Source: DATKKX01 sp035542775
Lineage (GTDB): Bacteria > Planctomycetota > Phycisphaerae > UBA1845 > UTPLA1
Direction of reading: 5' to 3'
NCBI GenBank assembly: GCA_035542775.1
Contig: DATKKX010000218.1
Coordinates: forward strand, 1-9,432
Length of the DNA: 9,432 nt
The translations under genes and the position numbers were made by a program. The notes below the pieces were generated by a model. It saw only the letters and a list, made by a program, of their open reading frames with translations. It was not told where the DNA came from and did no database searches. This document shows positions 1 through 7,023 of the stretch, in pieces. Each line of letters starts with the position of its first letter. Within the stretch, counting starts at the first letter, position 1.

Positions 1-1
1 C

Positions 2-451
2 ACGCTCGACCCGTCGGTCGGCGCGTTCATCCTGGCCTCCGAAAACATCAAGATGCCCGAGAAAGGCAAGATGTTCAGCGTGAATGAAGGCAACTACAAC
101 TCCTTCCCCAAGGGCTACCAGGAATACCTCAAGTGGTGCAAGTCCGAGGAGGCCGGCCCCTTCACCTCGCGTTACATCGGCTCCCTCGTGGCGGACTTCC
201 ACCGCACCCTGCTCCGCGGTGGCATCTTCCTTTATCCACCGACGGCCAAATCGCCCGCCGGGAAGCTCCGTCTCCTCTACGAGGCCAACCCTATCGCCTT
301 CCTCGCCGAGCAGGCCGGGGGCATGGCCACCGACGGCAAAGGACGCATCCTCGACAAGATACCGACTTCATTGCACGAGCGAACGCCGCTCGTCGTCGGC
401 AGCAAGACTGAGGTGGAGCGACTGCAAAAGTACTTGAAGGAATCGAAATAG
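2..451 (+). CDS. fbp: Fructose-1,6-bisphosphatase class I, C-terminal part (5' truncated)
   Basis: This enzyme hydrolyses fructose 1,6-bisphosphate to fructose 6-phosphate and phosphate, in gluconeogenesis or the Calvin cycle, in the cytoplasm. The frame is open from base 2, so the 149 residues here are about the last 45% of a usual 330-340 aa protein. The ATG at base 53 is internal, not the start, because the family sequence continues in front of it (TLDPSVGAFILASENI). Visible class I signatures are FSVNEGNY at fragment residues 25-32, SRYIGSLVADFHRTLLRGGI at 56-75 (substrate-contacting Arg/Tyr region), and KLRLLYEANP at 88-97. The Lys and Glu of that last motif correspond to the substrate-binding Lys and metal-binding Glu of the pig enzyme. 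The end (GGMATDGKGRILDKIPTSLHERTPLVVGS) also follows the family. It ends in TAG, 70 bp before the preferred prmC start. No frameshift is seen. The family call is very secure. Confidence 0.95.
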   Translation, partial: TLDPSVGAFILASENIKMPEKGKMFSVNEGNYNSFPKGYQEYLKWCKSEEAGPFTSRYIGSLVADFHRTLLRGGIFLYPPTAKSPAGKLRLLYEANPIAFLAEQAGGMATDGKGRILDKIPTSLHERTPLVVGSKTEVERLQKYLKESK

Positions 452-502
452 CGCCGGCCTCGCTCGCGGCGAAATGACTGATCGGCCGCCCGCTGACTCG
501 CC

Positions 503-510
503 GAGGGAAG
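503..510 (+). promoter_or_regulatory. Ribosome binding site deciding the prmC start
   Basis: GAGGGAAG lies 11 bases before the ATG at 522. The alternative in-frame ATG at 474 has only GCGGCGAA in front of it, a poor Shine-Dalgarno match. This favours 522. Confidence 0.5.
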
Positions 511-521
511 CGGCATTCTGC

Positions 522-1427
522 ATGCCCGAAAACCACGCTCCCATCCAGGAAGAATGGACCGTCGGCCGTCTTCTGACCTGGACCAAGGGGCACCTGGAAA
601 CCAAGGGCATCGATGAGCCGCGCCTCGCCGCCGAACTGCTTCTGGCCCATGCCCTCGGCTGCAAGCGGATCGAGTTGTACACCCGCTACAATCAGGTCGC
701 GACCGCCGAGCAGCGCGCCGCCTTCCGCGAAATGGTCATCGCCGCCGCTGAGCACAAGCCGATTGCCTACCTCATCGGCCACCGCGAGTTTTATTCGCTG
801 GACTTCATCGTCACACCGGACGTGTTGATCCCCCGCCCGGAGACCGAGTTGCTCGTGGAGCTCGCTCTCGCCTGGTGCCAGGAGCATCCCGCCGATCGCT
901 TCACTCTGCTGGACATCGGCACCGGATCGGGCTGCATCGCCATCACCATCGCCAAGCGACAGCCGGGCATCGCGGCCATGGCGACCGACATCTCCCCCGC
1001 GGCCCTCGCCGTCGCCGCGCGGAACGGCGAGCGTCACGGCGTGGCGGACCGCGTCCGCTTTCTGGAAGCCGACCTGCTGAGCCTGCCGCCCGACACGGTC
1101 CCGCCGGGCGGCTTCGACATCATTGTCTCGAACCCGCCGTACATCGCCGAGCGCGACCGTGAGGCGCTGCCTCAGAACGTCCGCGACTACGAGCCTGGCC
1201 AGGCCCTTCTCGCCGGTGAGGACGGCCTCGATATCTACCGCCGCCTCAGTCCCGAAGCTGCCCCCTTCCTGCGCCCCGGTGGCACGCTCATTCTCGAGGT
1301 GGGCTTTGACCAGGCCGATGCCGTCGAGAACCTCTTCGCCGCCTCCTCACCCCCCCTCCAGCTCCTCGGCCGTTCCAAGGATCTCAACGGGATTGATCGG
1401 GCGATTCAGTTTACACTACCGGCATGA
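522..1427 (+). CDS. prmC: Release factor glutamine methyltransferase PrmC (HemK)
   Basis: PrmC uses S-adenosylmethionine to N5-methylate the Gln of the GGQ motif in peptide release factors RF1 and RF2, which raises termination efficiency. From ATG 522 the protein has 301 aa. It has an N-terminal helical domain (about residues 10-85, with the LAAELLLAHALG segment). The linker has REFYSLDFIVTPDVLIPRPE at 88-107. The Rossmann methyltransferase domain has the SAM loop DIGTGSGC at 131-138, a motif II acidic position in ATDIS, and the catalytic SNPPYI at 203-208, which holds the release-factor Gln. The tail LRPGGTLILEVGFDQ and GIDRAIQF is typical. Usual family length is 275-300 aa. The ATG at 474 would add 16 residues (MTDRPPADSPREAAFC) with no family support and a weak ribosome site. 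The stop overlaps the next gene's start as ATGA, implying translational coupling. The frequent partner prfA is not adjacent; an fbp gene is upstream instead. Confidence 0.93.
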   Translation: MPENHAPIQEEWTVGRLLTWTKGHLETKGIDEPRLAAELLLAHALGCKRIELYTRYNQVATAEQRAAFREMVIAAAEHKPIAYLIGHREFYSLDFIVTPDVLIPRPETELLVELALAWCQEHPADRFTLLDIGTGSGCIAITIAKRQPGIAAMATDISPAALAVAARNGERHGVADRVRFLEADLLSLPPDTVPPGGFDIIVSNPPYIAERDREALPQNVRDYEPGQALLAGEDGLDIYRRLSPEAAPFLRPGGTLILEVGFDQADAVENLFAASSPPLQLLGRSKDLNGIDRAIQFTLPA

Positions 1428-2521
1428 GCGACCTCGACGGCCAGGACTTTCAGCGCATCCTTCTGATCAAGCCCAGCTCGCCGGGCGACATCATCCATGC
1501 CCTGCCGGTCCTGCACGGCCTGCGCCGGCGATACCCCCAAGCCCATCTGGCCTGGCTGGTCGCTACGCCGTTCGTGAACCTCGTCGAGGCTGATCCCGCC
1601 CTGAACGAAGCCATCCCCTTTGACCGCAAGCGCTTCGGCCGTCTGGGCCGCAGCCTCCGCGTGACCCGCGACTTCGCCTCCTTCGTCGCTGCCCTCAGGG
1701 CCCGCGAGTTCGATCTCGTGATCGACCTCCAGGGGCTCTTCCGCAGCGGCTTCCTCGCCCGGGCGTCAGCGGCCCCCGTCCGAGTGGGCTTCGCCGCCGC
1801 CCGCGAGATGGCCTGGATCTTCTACACCCACAAGATCCCCCCCGCCGATCCCGACGTCCACGCCGCGGACAAGAACTACGCCGTCGCCGACATGCTTGGC
1901 TTTGCCGACGAGCCGATGGACTTCTCGATCACCGTAACCGACGACTACCGCAGGCAGGCGGCCGCGTTGCTCAAGGAGTCAGGCTTCCTGCCCGGCCAGC
2001 GTTACGCCGTGCTGGTCCCTGCCACGCGCTGGGCAACTAAGTGCTGGGCCGCCGAGCGTTACGGGCGTCTGGCCCATCTGATCCGCCAGCGTCACTACCT
2101 CGACAGCATCCTCGTCGGCGGGGGCGACGATGTGGCCGCGGGCGAAATCGCCATTGCCGCCGCGGATGGGACCGCCAGGAACCTCTGCGGCCGCACGACG
2201 CTCCGCCAGCTCGCCGCCCTGATCGACCGCGCCGCCGTCGTCATCACCGCCGACTCGACGCCGATGCACCTCGCCGCCGCGATGAATCGCCCCCTCGTCG
2301 CCCTCTTCGGCCCGACCAATCCTCACCGCACCGGCCCCCACGGCCGCTCACGTGACGTGGTCCAGATCGATCTGCCCTGTTCGCCCTGCTACCTGCGCAA
2401 GCTCAGCCAATGCCCCCACGCCCACGCCTGCATGGAGCGGCTGACCATAGACAGCGTCGCGGCCGCGGTGGCGGACCGCTTGCGAACCACCGTTGAGGTG
2501 AAGGGAAGTGTGGCAAAGTAG
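1424..2521 (+). CDS. Glycosyltransferase family 9, WaaC-like heptosyltransferase
   Basis: GT9 enzymes transfer heptose from ADP-heptose to the lipopolysaccharide inner core on the cytoplasmic face of the inner membrane. The 365-aa product has a GT-B layout. The N-terminal half opens with RILLIKPSSPGDIIHALPVL (11-30), whose Gly-Asp matches the acceptor-side catalytic Asp loop. DLVIDLQGLFRSG (97-109) and AAAREMAWIFYTHKI (124-138) follow, both closer to WaaC than WaaF. The C-terminal half has the nucleotide-sugar site with TADSTPMHLAAAMNRP (275-290) and ALFGPTNPHRTGP (293-305). A Cys cluster C319-x2-C322-x7-C330-x5-C336 sits near the end. The start ATG overlaps the prmC stop by four bases, so the two are probably co-translated, though no shared function is evident. 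The GT9 call is firm. Heptosyltransferase I is the best guess for specificity, but other ADP-heptose or hexose donors are possible in this family, so I give no symbol. Confidence 0.85.
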   Translation: MSDLDGQDFQRILLIKPSSPGDIIHALPVLHGLRRRYPQAHLAWLVATPFVNLVEADPALNEAIPFDRKRFGRLGRSLRVTRDFASFVAALRAREFDLVIDLQGLFRSGFLARASAAPVRVGFAAAREMAWIFYTHKIPPADPDVHAADKNYAVADMLGFADEPMDFSITVTDDYRRQAAALLKESGFLPGQRYAVLVPATRWATKCWAAERYGRLAHLIRQRHYLDSILVGGGDDVAAGEIAIAAADGTARNLCGRTTLRQLAALIDRAAVVITADSTPMHLAAAMNRPLVALFGPTNPHRTGPHGRSRDVVQIDLPCSPCYLRKLSQCPHAHACMERLTIDSVAAAVADRLRTTVEVKGSVAK

Positions 2522-2548
2522 GGCAGGTGCCGCGCGGCGGCACTTGCC
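2522..2548. terminator. Strong hairpin between convergent genes, possible bidirectional terminator
   Basis: Bases 2522-2533 pair with 2537-2548 in a 12-bp stem containing one G-T wobble (2526 with 2544), around a 3-base GCG loop. It lies directly after the TAG of the GT9 gene and 14 bases from the ilvE stop, so it fills the convergent gap. Neither strand has a run of T after the stem, so it is not a textbook intrinsic terminator. It may instead stop transcription by structure, protect the 3' ends of both mRNAs, or be a genome-wide intergenic palindromic repeat. Confidence 0.55.
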
Positions 2549-2562
2549 GCACGGGTCGTCGC

Positions 2563-3468
2563 TTAGGAGCTGAACATCTCCTCGCCGCTCTTGGCGTGAG
2601 CCCGGAAGTCCACAATGAGCTGTTTGGTGATCGGACCCGGCAACCCGGTGCCGACGGTCCTTCTGTCGATCTCCACGACCGGGCAGCATTCCGCCCCGGT
2701 GCCGCTGATGAACATCTCATCGGCGAAATAGAGGTCCTGACGCGTGAGCGTACACTCCTCCGTCGGAATGCCCCGCTTTGAGGCCAGCCGCAGGATCAGT
2801 CGCCGCGTGACGCCTTCCAGGATACCGGAGTGCGGGCCGGGCGTCCGCAGTTTCCCGTTGCTGACAATGAACAGGTTGTCGCCGGTGCACTCGGCCACGT
2901 AGCCCTCGGGATTGAGCATGACCGCTTCAAGGCAGCCGGCGTCAATGGCCTCGATCTTGGCCAGAATGTTGTTCAGGTAGTTGAGGCTCTTGATGCGGGG
3001 CGACAGGGCATTCGGGTGATTCCGCGTCGTCGAGGCAACGATGACTTTCATGCCCTTCTCATACATGATTGGGTCGTACATCGAGATTTGATCGGCGATG
3101 ATGAAGACCGACGGGCCGACGCAGCGAAACGGATGAATCCCCAGCGTGCCGACGCCACGAGTCGCCACCAGGCGGATATACCCGTTTTCGTTGATGCCGT
3201 TGGCCCGCATGGCGTCGTGCATGCCCTTGACGATGATCTCGCTGGTCCAGGGCAGTTCCAGCCGGATGGCCTTCATGCTCAACTCGAACCGCCGCATGTG
3301 AGCGGCGCACTCGAAAATCCGGCCGTGGTAAACGCGGATCCCCTCGAAAACGCCGTCGCCGTAGAGCACGCCGTGATCAAAAACGTTGATGTTCGCTTGC
3401 TCGACCGGGACCAGCTTGCCGTTCAGCCAGATCTTCAAGTTCGGGTTCGGTGTATATTCGTCGCCCAT
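2563..3468 (-). CDS. ilvE: Branched-chain amino acid aminotransferase (class IV, PLP)
   Basis: This enzyme interconverts leucine, isoleucine and valine with their 2-oxo acids, using 2-oxoglutarate/glutamate and pyridoxal phosphate, as the last step of branched-chain amino acid synthesis. The 301-aa length fits the compact bacterial IlvE form. Seen are VFDHGVLYGDGVFEGIRVY (29-47), YIRLVATRGVG (97-107), the PLP Schiff-base Lys K160 in RIKSLNYLNN, the PLP-binding Glu of GYVAECTGDNLFIV (E193), GILEGVTRRLIL (215-226) and SGTGAECCPVVEIDRR (255-270). The T257 of that segment aligns with the phosphate-binding Thr of E. coli IlvE. The ECC here replaces the usual AEVTP-type sequence, an uncommon but tolerable change. 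The ATG has an excellent Shine-Dalgarno. The gene starts 20 bases after the lolD stop, so it is probably co-transcribed with the export genes. D-amino acid transaminase or aminodeoxychorismate lyase are related alternatives, but the motif set favours IlvE. Confidence 0.9.
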   Translation of the reverse strand: MGDEYTPNPNLKIWLNGKLVPVEQANINVFDHGVLYGDGVFEGIRVYHGRIFECAAHMRRFELSMKAIRLELPWTSEIIVKGMHDAMRANGINENGYIRLVATRGVGTLGIHPFRCVGPSVFIIADQISMYDPIMYEKGMKVIVASTTRNHPNALSPRIKSLNYLNNILAKIEAIDAGCLEAVMLNPEGYVAECTGDNLFIVSNGKLRTPGPHSGILEGVTRRLILRLASKRGIPTEECTLTRQDLYFADEMFISGTGAECCPVVEIDRRTVGTGLPGPITKQLIVDFRAHAKSGEEMFSS

Positions 3469-3476
3469 GAGTCACG

Positions 3477-3481
3477 CCTCC
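3477..3481 (-). promoter_or_regulatory. ilvE ribosome binding site
   Basis: A perfect GGAGG on the minus strand sits eight bases before the ilvE ATG, in the 20-base gap after lolD. It confirms the start at 3468 and suggests that ilvE initiates independently on a shared mRNA. Confidence 0.75.
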
Positions 3482-3488
3482 AGAACGC

Positions 3489-4316
3489 TTATCTTACGGC
3501 ACCATCCACGAGTTGTACCACCGCGTCCGCCTCTCGGGCCAGATCGCGGTCGTGAGTAACCATCACAATAGTCTGCCCCGCCCGGTTGAGGTCTTTCAAC
3601 AGATTGAAGATCCCTCGGCCGGTCTTGCCGTCCAGATTCCCGGTCGGCTCATCCGCCATCAGCACCGCCGGCTCGTTGATCAGCGCCCGGGCAATAGCCA
3701 CGCGCTGTCGCTCCCCGCCGGAAAGCTCGCTGGGACGGTGGCGCAGACGGCCACTCAGCCCAACGCGCTCCAGCAAGTCGTGTGCCCGGGCGGCCCCCTG
3801 GCGCCTATCCGCCAACCAGCCTCCGATGGAACGGCCGACCATACGGGGCAGCAGCACGTTCTCCAGCACGTCGAACTCCGGCAGGAGGTGGTAGAACTGG
3901 AAAACGAATCCAAATGTCGCATTCAAAAGATTCTCTCGGCGGCCGGCCATAAGCCGGAGGTCAACATATCCCGACCGACCCTCCCCTCGGGAGCGGCGCC
4001 GGTTATGGGACAATTCGGCCGGTACCCCGATTTGGGCGGCATCCGCGAACGAGGCCTCGCGCCCGAGCGGGATGCGTCGCAGCCCCTCCGGCTCAAACAG
4101 CGGCGTCTTGTCGTAATAGACCTGCCCGCGCTGCGGCACATCCAGCCCGCTCATGACGTGTAACAACGTGCTCTTGCCGCTGCCGCTGGCCCCGGTGATG
4201 GCCACGAACTGCCCGCGGCGGATGCTCAGATCAATGCCCCGCAGTACCGGAAGCATAGTGCGTCCCAGTACATAGCTCTTGTGGATCTCTTCGCATCGTA
4301 TCAGCACGTCGGACAT
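3489..4316 (-). CDS. lolD: Lipoprotein-release ABC transporter ATPase LolD, with an extra insertion
   Basis: LolD hydrolyses ATP on the cytoplasmic face of the inner membrane to drive extraction of lipoproteins by the LolC/E permease. The 275-aa product has every ABC element: Walker A GASGSGKST (42-50), Q-loop Gln140, signature LSGGERQ (198-204), Walker B VLMADEP (218-224, catalytic E223), D-loop GNLDG and switch His255. The Q-loop context GFVFQFYHLLPEF (136-148) is characteristic of LolD rather than of other MacB-type ATPases. The usual length is about 225-235 aa. The excess is explained by roughly 45 residues between about 80 and 128, Arg-rich and without resemblance to LolD, which are treated separately. 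All catalytic motifs are intact, so the protein is probably functional. It is 46 bp downstream of the permease gene and 20 bp upstream of ilvE. The ATG has only a weak ribosome site. Confidence 0.92.
   Translation of the reverse strand: MSDVLIRCEEIHKSYVLGRTMLPVLRGIDLSIRRGQFVAITGASGSGKSTLLHVMSGLDVPQRGQVYYDKTPLFEPEGLRRIPLGREASFADAAQIGVPAELSHNRRRSRGEGRSGYVDLRLMAGRRENLLNATFGFVFQFYHLLPEFDVLENVLLPRMVGRSIGGWLADRRQGAARAHDLLERVGLSGRLRHRPSELSGGERQRVAIARALINEPAVLMADEPTGNLDGKTGRGIFNLLKDLNRAGQTIVMVTHDRDLAREADAVVQLVDGAVR
3930..4075 (-). other. In-frame insertion in lolD with nested inverted repeats
   Basis: Family members go from the VYYDGxPLF strand almost directly into RNxxFGFVFQ. Here about 45 extra codons separate them (about residues 80-128, boundaries approximate). 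The DNA can fold: 3947-3957 pairs with 3999-4008 in a 10-bp stem with one bulged base (3953). Inside its loop, 3981-3985 pairs with 3989-3993 around three bases. The encoded peptide is polar and Arg-rich (for example LSHNRRRSRGEGRSG). Size, frame preservation and palindromic structure resemble palindromic coding elements such as those in Rickettsia, but homology to any known element is not shown. Confidence 0.45.
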
Positions 4317-4362
4317 AAGCAGCTTTCAGCATGCAACGATCAGCTCTCGGGAGCCAACCGCC

Positions 4363-7023
4363 CTACTCGTAACGCAGCGACTCTACCGGCCAGGTCCGGC
4401 TGGCGCGGATCGCCGGCGCCGTCGCGCCCAGAATCGACGATATCACCGCCAGCACGCTGATCCAAATCACCTCCGACCATTTCCACACGTCAGGAATCTT
4501 GTCAAACGAATAAGTCTCCGGGCTCCAAACACGCCAGTCCGGATTCAGCCTGGCCAACCAGTCCTGGACCCCGTTGATGTGCTCCACGAAGGTAATGCCC
4601 AACAGCGACCCCAGAACACAGCCCACCAGCCCGATCGCTCCGCCATAAGCCAGGAACACCGCGGCCACGCCCTCGGCGCTGCCGCCCACGCTCTTGATGA
4701 TCCCGATGTCGCGGATTTTCTCCTGCACGATCATGTAAAAAATGCACAGAATCAGGAACACCGCGACAATGCTGATCACCCCGAACATGATCAGCACGAG
4801 GAACTTCTCCTTCTCAATTGCGGAGATATAGCTCTGCTGCATCTCCTCCCATGTCTGGATCTCCACCTGGGCCATCATCATGAGCTCGGCGCCGTCGGCG
4901 GGCACCTCCTGGCGCAACTGATCCCAGATCTGCATGATCGGCCGCTTTATCTGCTCCAGCCTGCGGCGGTCATTGCCGTACTCAGGCCGCAGCTTGATCT
5001 GGATTTGGCTGCAGCGTGCGGCCGTCAGCCCCGATCCGTCCGCCCGCGGCTGAGGCCCCATCGACATCAGCCGCTGCAATTCGTCGAAATCGACGTATAC
5101 GTTCATTGAGTCTATTTCGTGAATGCCGGTGCGCGAGTCATCCACGTAGCGAAATGACGGCTTCGGTGGAGGCTCAGAACTGATGTCGCCCCCGCGGGTC
5201 AAAGGCAGAACCGTCAGAAAGCACTGCTCACCTCGCGGGCAATCCTGGGAGCGGTGGTACTCGCCTGAGGGCATCCGCTGAAAAATGACGTCCCGACCGA
5301 TGATCACGCCGGGAAAGGGCTTGCCCTGGTAGCCGGGCCTGGGCTCGGTCCCCGAGGCCATCTCGAAAACGCCCGGGCCCGGGTACAACTCGTTCGGTTC
5401 ACGCCTGTACAGCTTCTCCTCCTCCGCCTCTTTCTCCGGCGGCAGGCCGGCAAGGTAGGCCTGGAAATGCTTATCCATCTCGTCAGGCAACACCGCGATG
5501 CCGTTGTCGTCAAAGCCGTAAACTGGCTGCTGCTGCGGCGTAAGTACCGTCCCGCCGAAGCGATTTTGATAGAAGAGATCCTTGCCAAACTCGTTCACGC
5601 GAACGTACTCGTTCAGCCGAACGCCCCAGATGCGAACCGCTTTGGTTCGTTTGGTCTTCGGGAACTGCAGGATGCCATAGGAATGGATCAGCGGCGTGGC
5701 TTGAACGACCACCGGCTGGCCGTCCTTGTCCTTCAAGTCGCCGAGCCGCTTGATGAATTCGTCGTAATACGGAAAACCTTGCAGGCCTCCATCCATGATC
5801 AGGTCGCCGAGAAGACCGTGGGCCCGCAGCCGAATGCTGTCCACGAATCCACCCATCACGCTGATCACGATGATCATCATTGCCACGCAGAGCGTCACCG
5901 CCCCCACAGAGAAGAACGCGATCCGCTTTCGCTGCAGCAACCGGGAGGAAATGAAAGCGACATAGTATCGCGGCCACCCCAGGAAAGGACTGATTCGCCA
6001 CGCCAGCCACCAGATGAAAGCCACCACCCCGATCAGCATCAGCCACAGGCCGGCATTGAATTCGAGCCACTCCGGCGGAACGTAATGGCTCGGCCCCACA
6101 CCAAGCCACATTGCCGGGCTCAGAATGCGGAAGAAGGTCGGTGGCCCCAGGTCGCCGAACCAATAGCCCGAGTGTGCTCGCCAGGGCACCCATGCCGCCA
6201 ACGCATAGATCGCCCAGACGACCCCGATCGCGCGGACCAGAAACCAGAGGCCGCGGACCACGCGCCACTTCAGCACGCTGAATGTGCCGGGCCAGCGAAT
6301 CAGCAGCATCCACACCAGCAGTAGCGGTCCGAGCAACAGCACGCTGTGGTCAAGGCCGTCGTCGGAGAGCTCAGCAGGCATGAAGAACCACGGTAAACCC
6401 GCCAATCGCCAGGCGACCGCATTGGGAAGCCAGCGAAAAAGGCATTCATCATCCTGCAAGCCGGCCAGCAACTGCTCCCACTGCGGATGGGACGCCTCTT
6501 GGTGGGTTTGCAACTCCTTGATCAGCGTCTGGCGCCGCTCCTGCATCTGCGGCGGCATCTGACCGAGCGTCCTCGACCGGGTGTAATACTCCACGAAAAG
6601 CTCGCGCCCCTGCACCGGTCGGCCGACCAGGCTAAGTCCCATCGCCGCATTCAGGCAGGTCAGCGTCGTCCAGAACGCCGCCAGCACCCAGATGAGCCCG
6701 GCGACAAATGCCGGTCCGGTCCGGTGCGTGCCGGTCTGCCAACGGCCGGCCCAGCACAGTCCCCAACCGACGAGACGAATGAACCACAGCAACAGATGAA
6801 CGGCCGCGGCCAGCGGCGCCAGCACCAGGACAGGTATAGCCAGCAGAATCATCCACCCGCGCGTAAGGCTGATCGGTCGCCCCACGAGCCGCGCCGCCGT
6901 GGCCTCGATGACAATGTAAAACGCGCCACCCAGCAGATTGGTCGCCACCAGAAACAAACCGTAGATCGGGACAGCGACCGGGGCGAATACGATGAAAAGG
7001 ATCAAAGCGAGACGCGAACGCAC
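4363..7023 (-). CDS. FtsX-type ABC permease, LolC/E-like, with a long N-terminal membrane extension
   Basis: This is the likely membrane subunit for LolD, extracting lipoproteins from the inner membrane for outer-membrane delivery. The LolC/E-like core starts near residue 352: RYYVAFISSRLLQRKRIAFF, then a first helix about 369-391 ending in VISVMGGF. A large periplasmic region follows (about 392-735), then three helices (about 740-766, 787-812, 851-872). The coupling-type sequence VQEKIRDIGIIKSVGGS (766-782) and the end ATAPAIRASRTWPVESLRYE are classical FtsX/LolC features. Residues 1-350 are not part of a normal LolC/E (about 400 aa). They hold about six hydrophobic segments (near 5-38, 57-81, 104-129, 227-243, 258-279, 324-343) and a soluble stretch 130-226 that may form helices. 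The periplasmic domain is also enlarged, with a charged KEAEEEK segment near 531-537. The start is GTG at 7021-7023 with AAAGGA ahead of it. Being the only permease, it probably acts as a homodimer. A MacB-like export role is the alternative. Confidence 0.85.
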   Translation of the reverse strand: MRSRLALILFIVFAPVAVPIYGLFLVATNLLGGAFYIVIEATAARLVGRPISLTRGWMILLAIPVLVLAPLAAAVHLLLWFIRLVGWGLCWAGRWQTGTHRTGPAFVAGLIWVLAAFWTTLTCLNAAMGLSLVGRPVQGRELFVEYYTRSRTLGQMPPQMQERRQTLIKELQTHQEASHPQWEQLLAGLQDDECLFRWLPNAVAWRLAGLPWFFMPAELSDDGLDHSVLLLGPLLLVWMLLIRWPGTFSVLKWRVVRGLWFLVRAIGVVWAIYALAAWVPWRAHSGYWFGDLGPPTFFRILSPAMWLGVGPSHYVPPEWLEFNAGLWLMLIGVVAFIWWLAWRISPFLGWPRYYVAFISSRLLQRKRIAFFSVGAVTLCVAMMIIVISVMGGFVDSIRLRAHGLLGDLIMDGGLQGFPYYDEFIKRLGDLKDKDGQPVVVQATPLIHSYGILQFPKTKRTKAVRIWGVRLNEYVRVNEFGKDLFYQNRFGGTVLTPQQQPVYGFDDNGIAVLPDEMDKHFQAYLAGLPPEKEAEEEKLYRREPNELYPGPGVFEMASGTEPRPGYQGKPFPGVIIGRDVIFQRMPSGEYHRSQDCPRGEQCFLTVLPLTRGGDISSEPPPKPSFRYVDDSRTGIHEIDSMNVYVDFDELQRLMSMGPQPRADGSGLTAARCSQIQIKLRPEYGNDRRRLEQIKRPIMQIWDQLRQEVPADGAELMMMAQVEIQTWEEMQQSYISAIEKEKFLVLIMFGVISIVAVFLILCIFYMIVQEKIRDIGIIKSVGGSAEGVAAVFLAYGGAIGLVGCVLGSLLGITFVEHINGVQDWLARLNPDWRVWSPETYSFDKIPDVWKWSEVIWISVLAVISSILGATAPAIRASRTWPVESLRYE

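Noticed and set aside
291..1037. Long open frame antisense to prmC (248 codons, minus strand)
   Set aside because: It lies opposite a gene with complete PrmC motifs. The translation is Gly/Arg/Asp-rich without any family resemblance, as expected for a shadow frame in GC-rich DNA.
2830..3555. Plus-strand frame of 241 codons opposite ilvE and the end of lolD
   Set aside because: It covers two well-recognised genes on the other strand, and its product is low-complexity and unlike any family. It is a codon-bias shadow.
3962..3980. Similarity of CAACATATCCCGACCGACC in lolD to CAACATATCCGACCGAACC at 8991-9009
   Set aside because: The two share a 10-mer and a 6-mer with an indel. Many 10-base matches are expected by chance in a 9.4-kb window, and the flanks do not match.
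5467..6324. Plus-strand frame of 285 codons opposite the permease (with similar ones at 4279-5109 and 6487-7074)
   Set aside because: The His/Arg/Gln/Pro-rich translations mirror antisense hydrophobic codons of the permease. No start-site support or domain is seen.
6711..6736. Short CCGGT tandem-like run in the permease gene
   Set aside because: It is only a few imperfect units, encodes ordinary Thr/Gly/Pro residues, and is consistent with GC-rich codon use.
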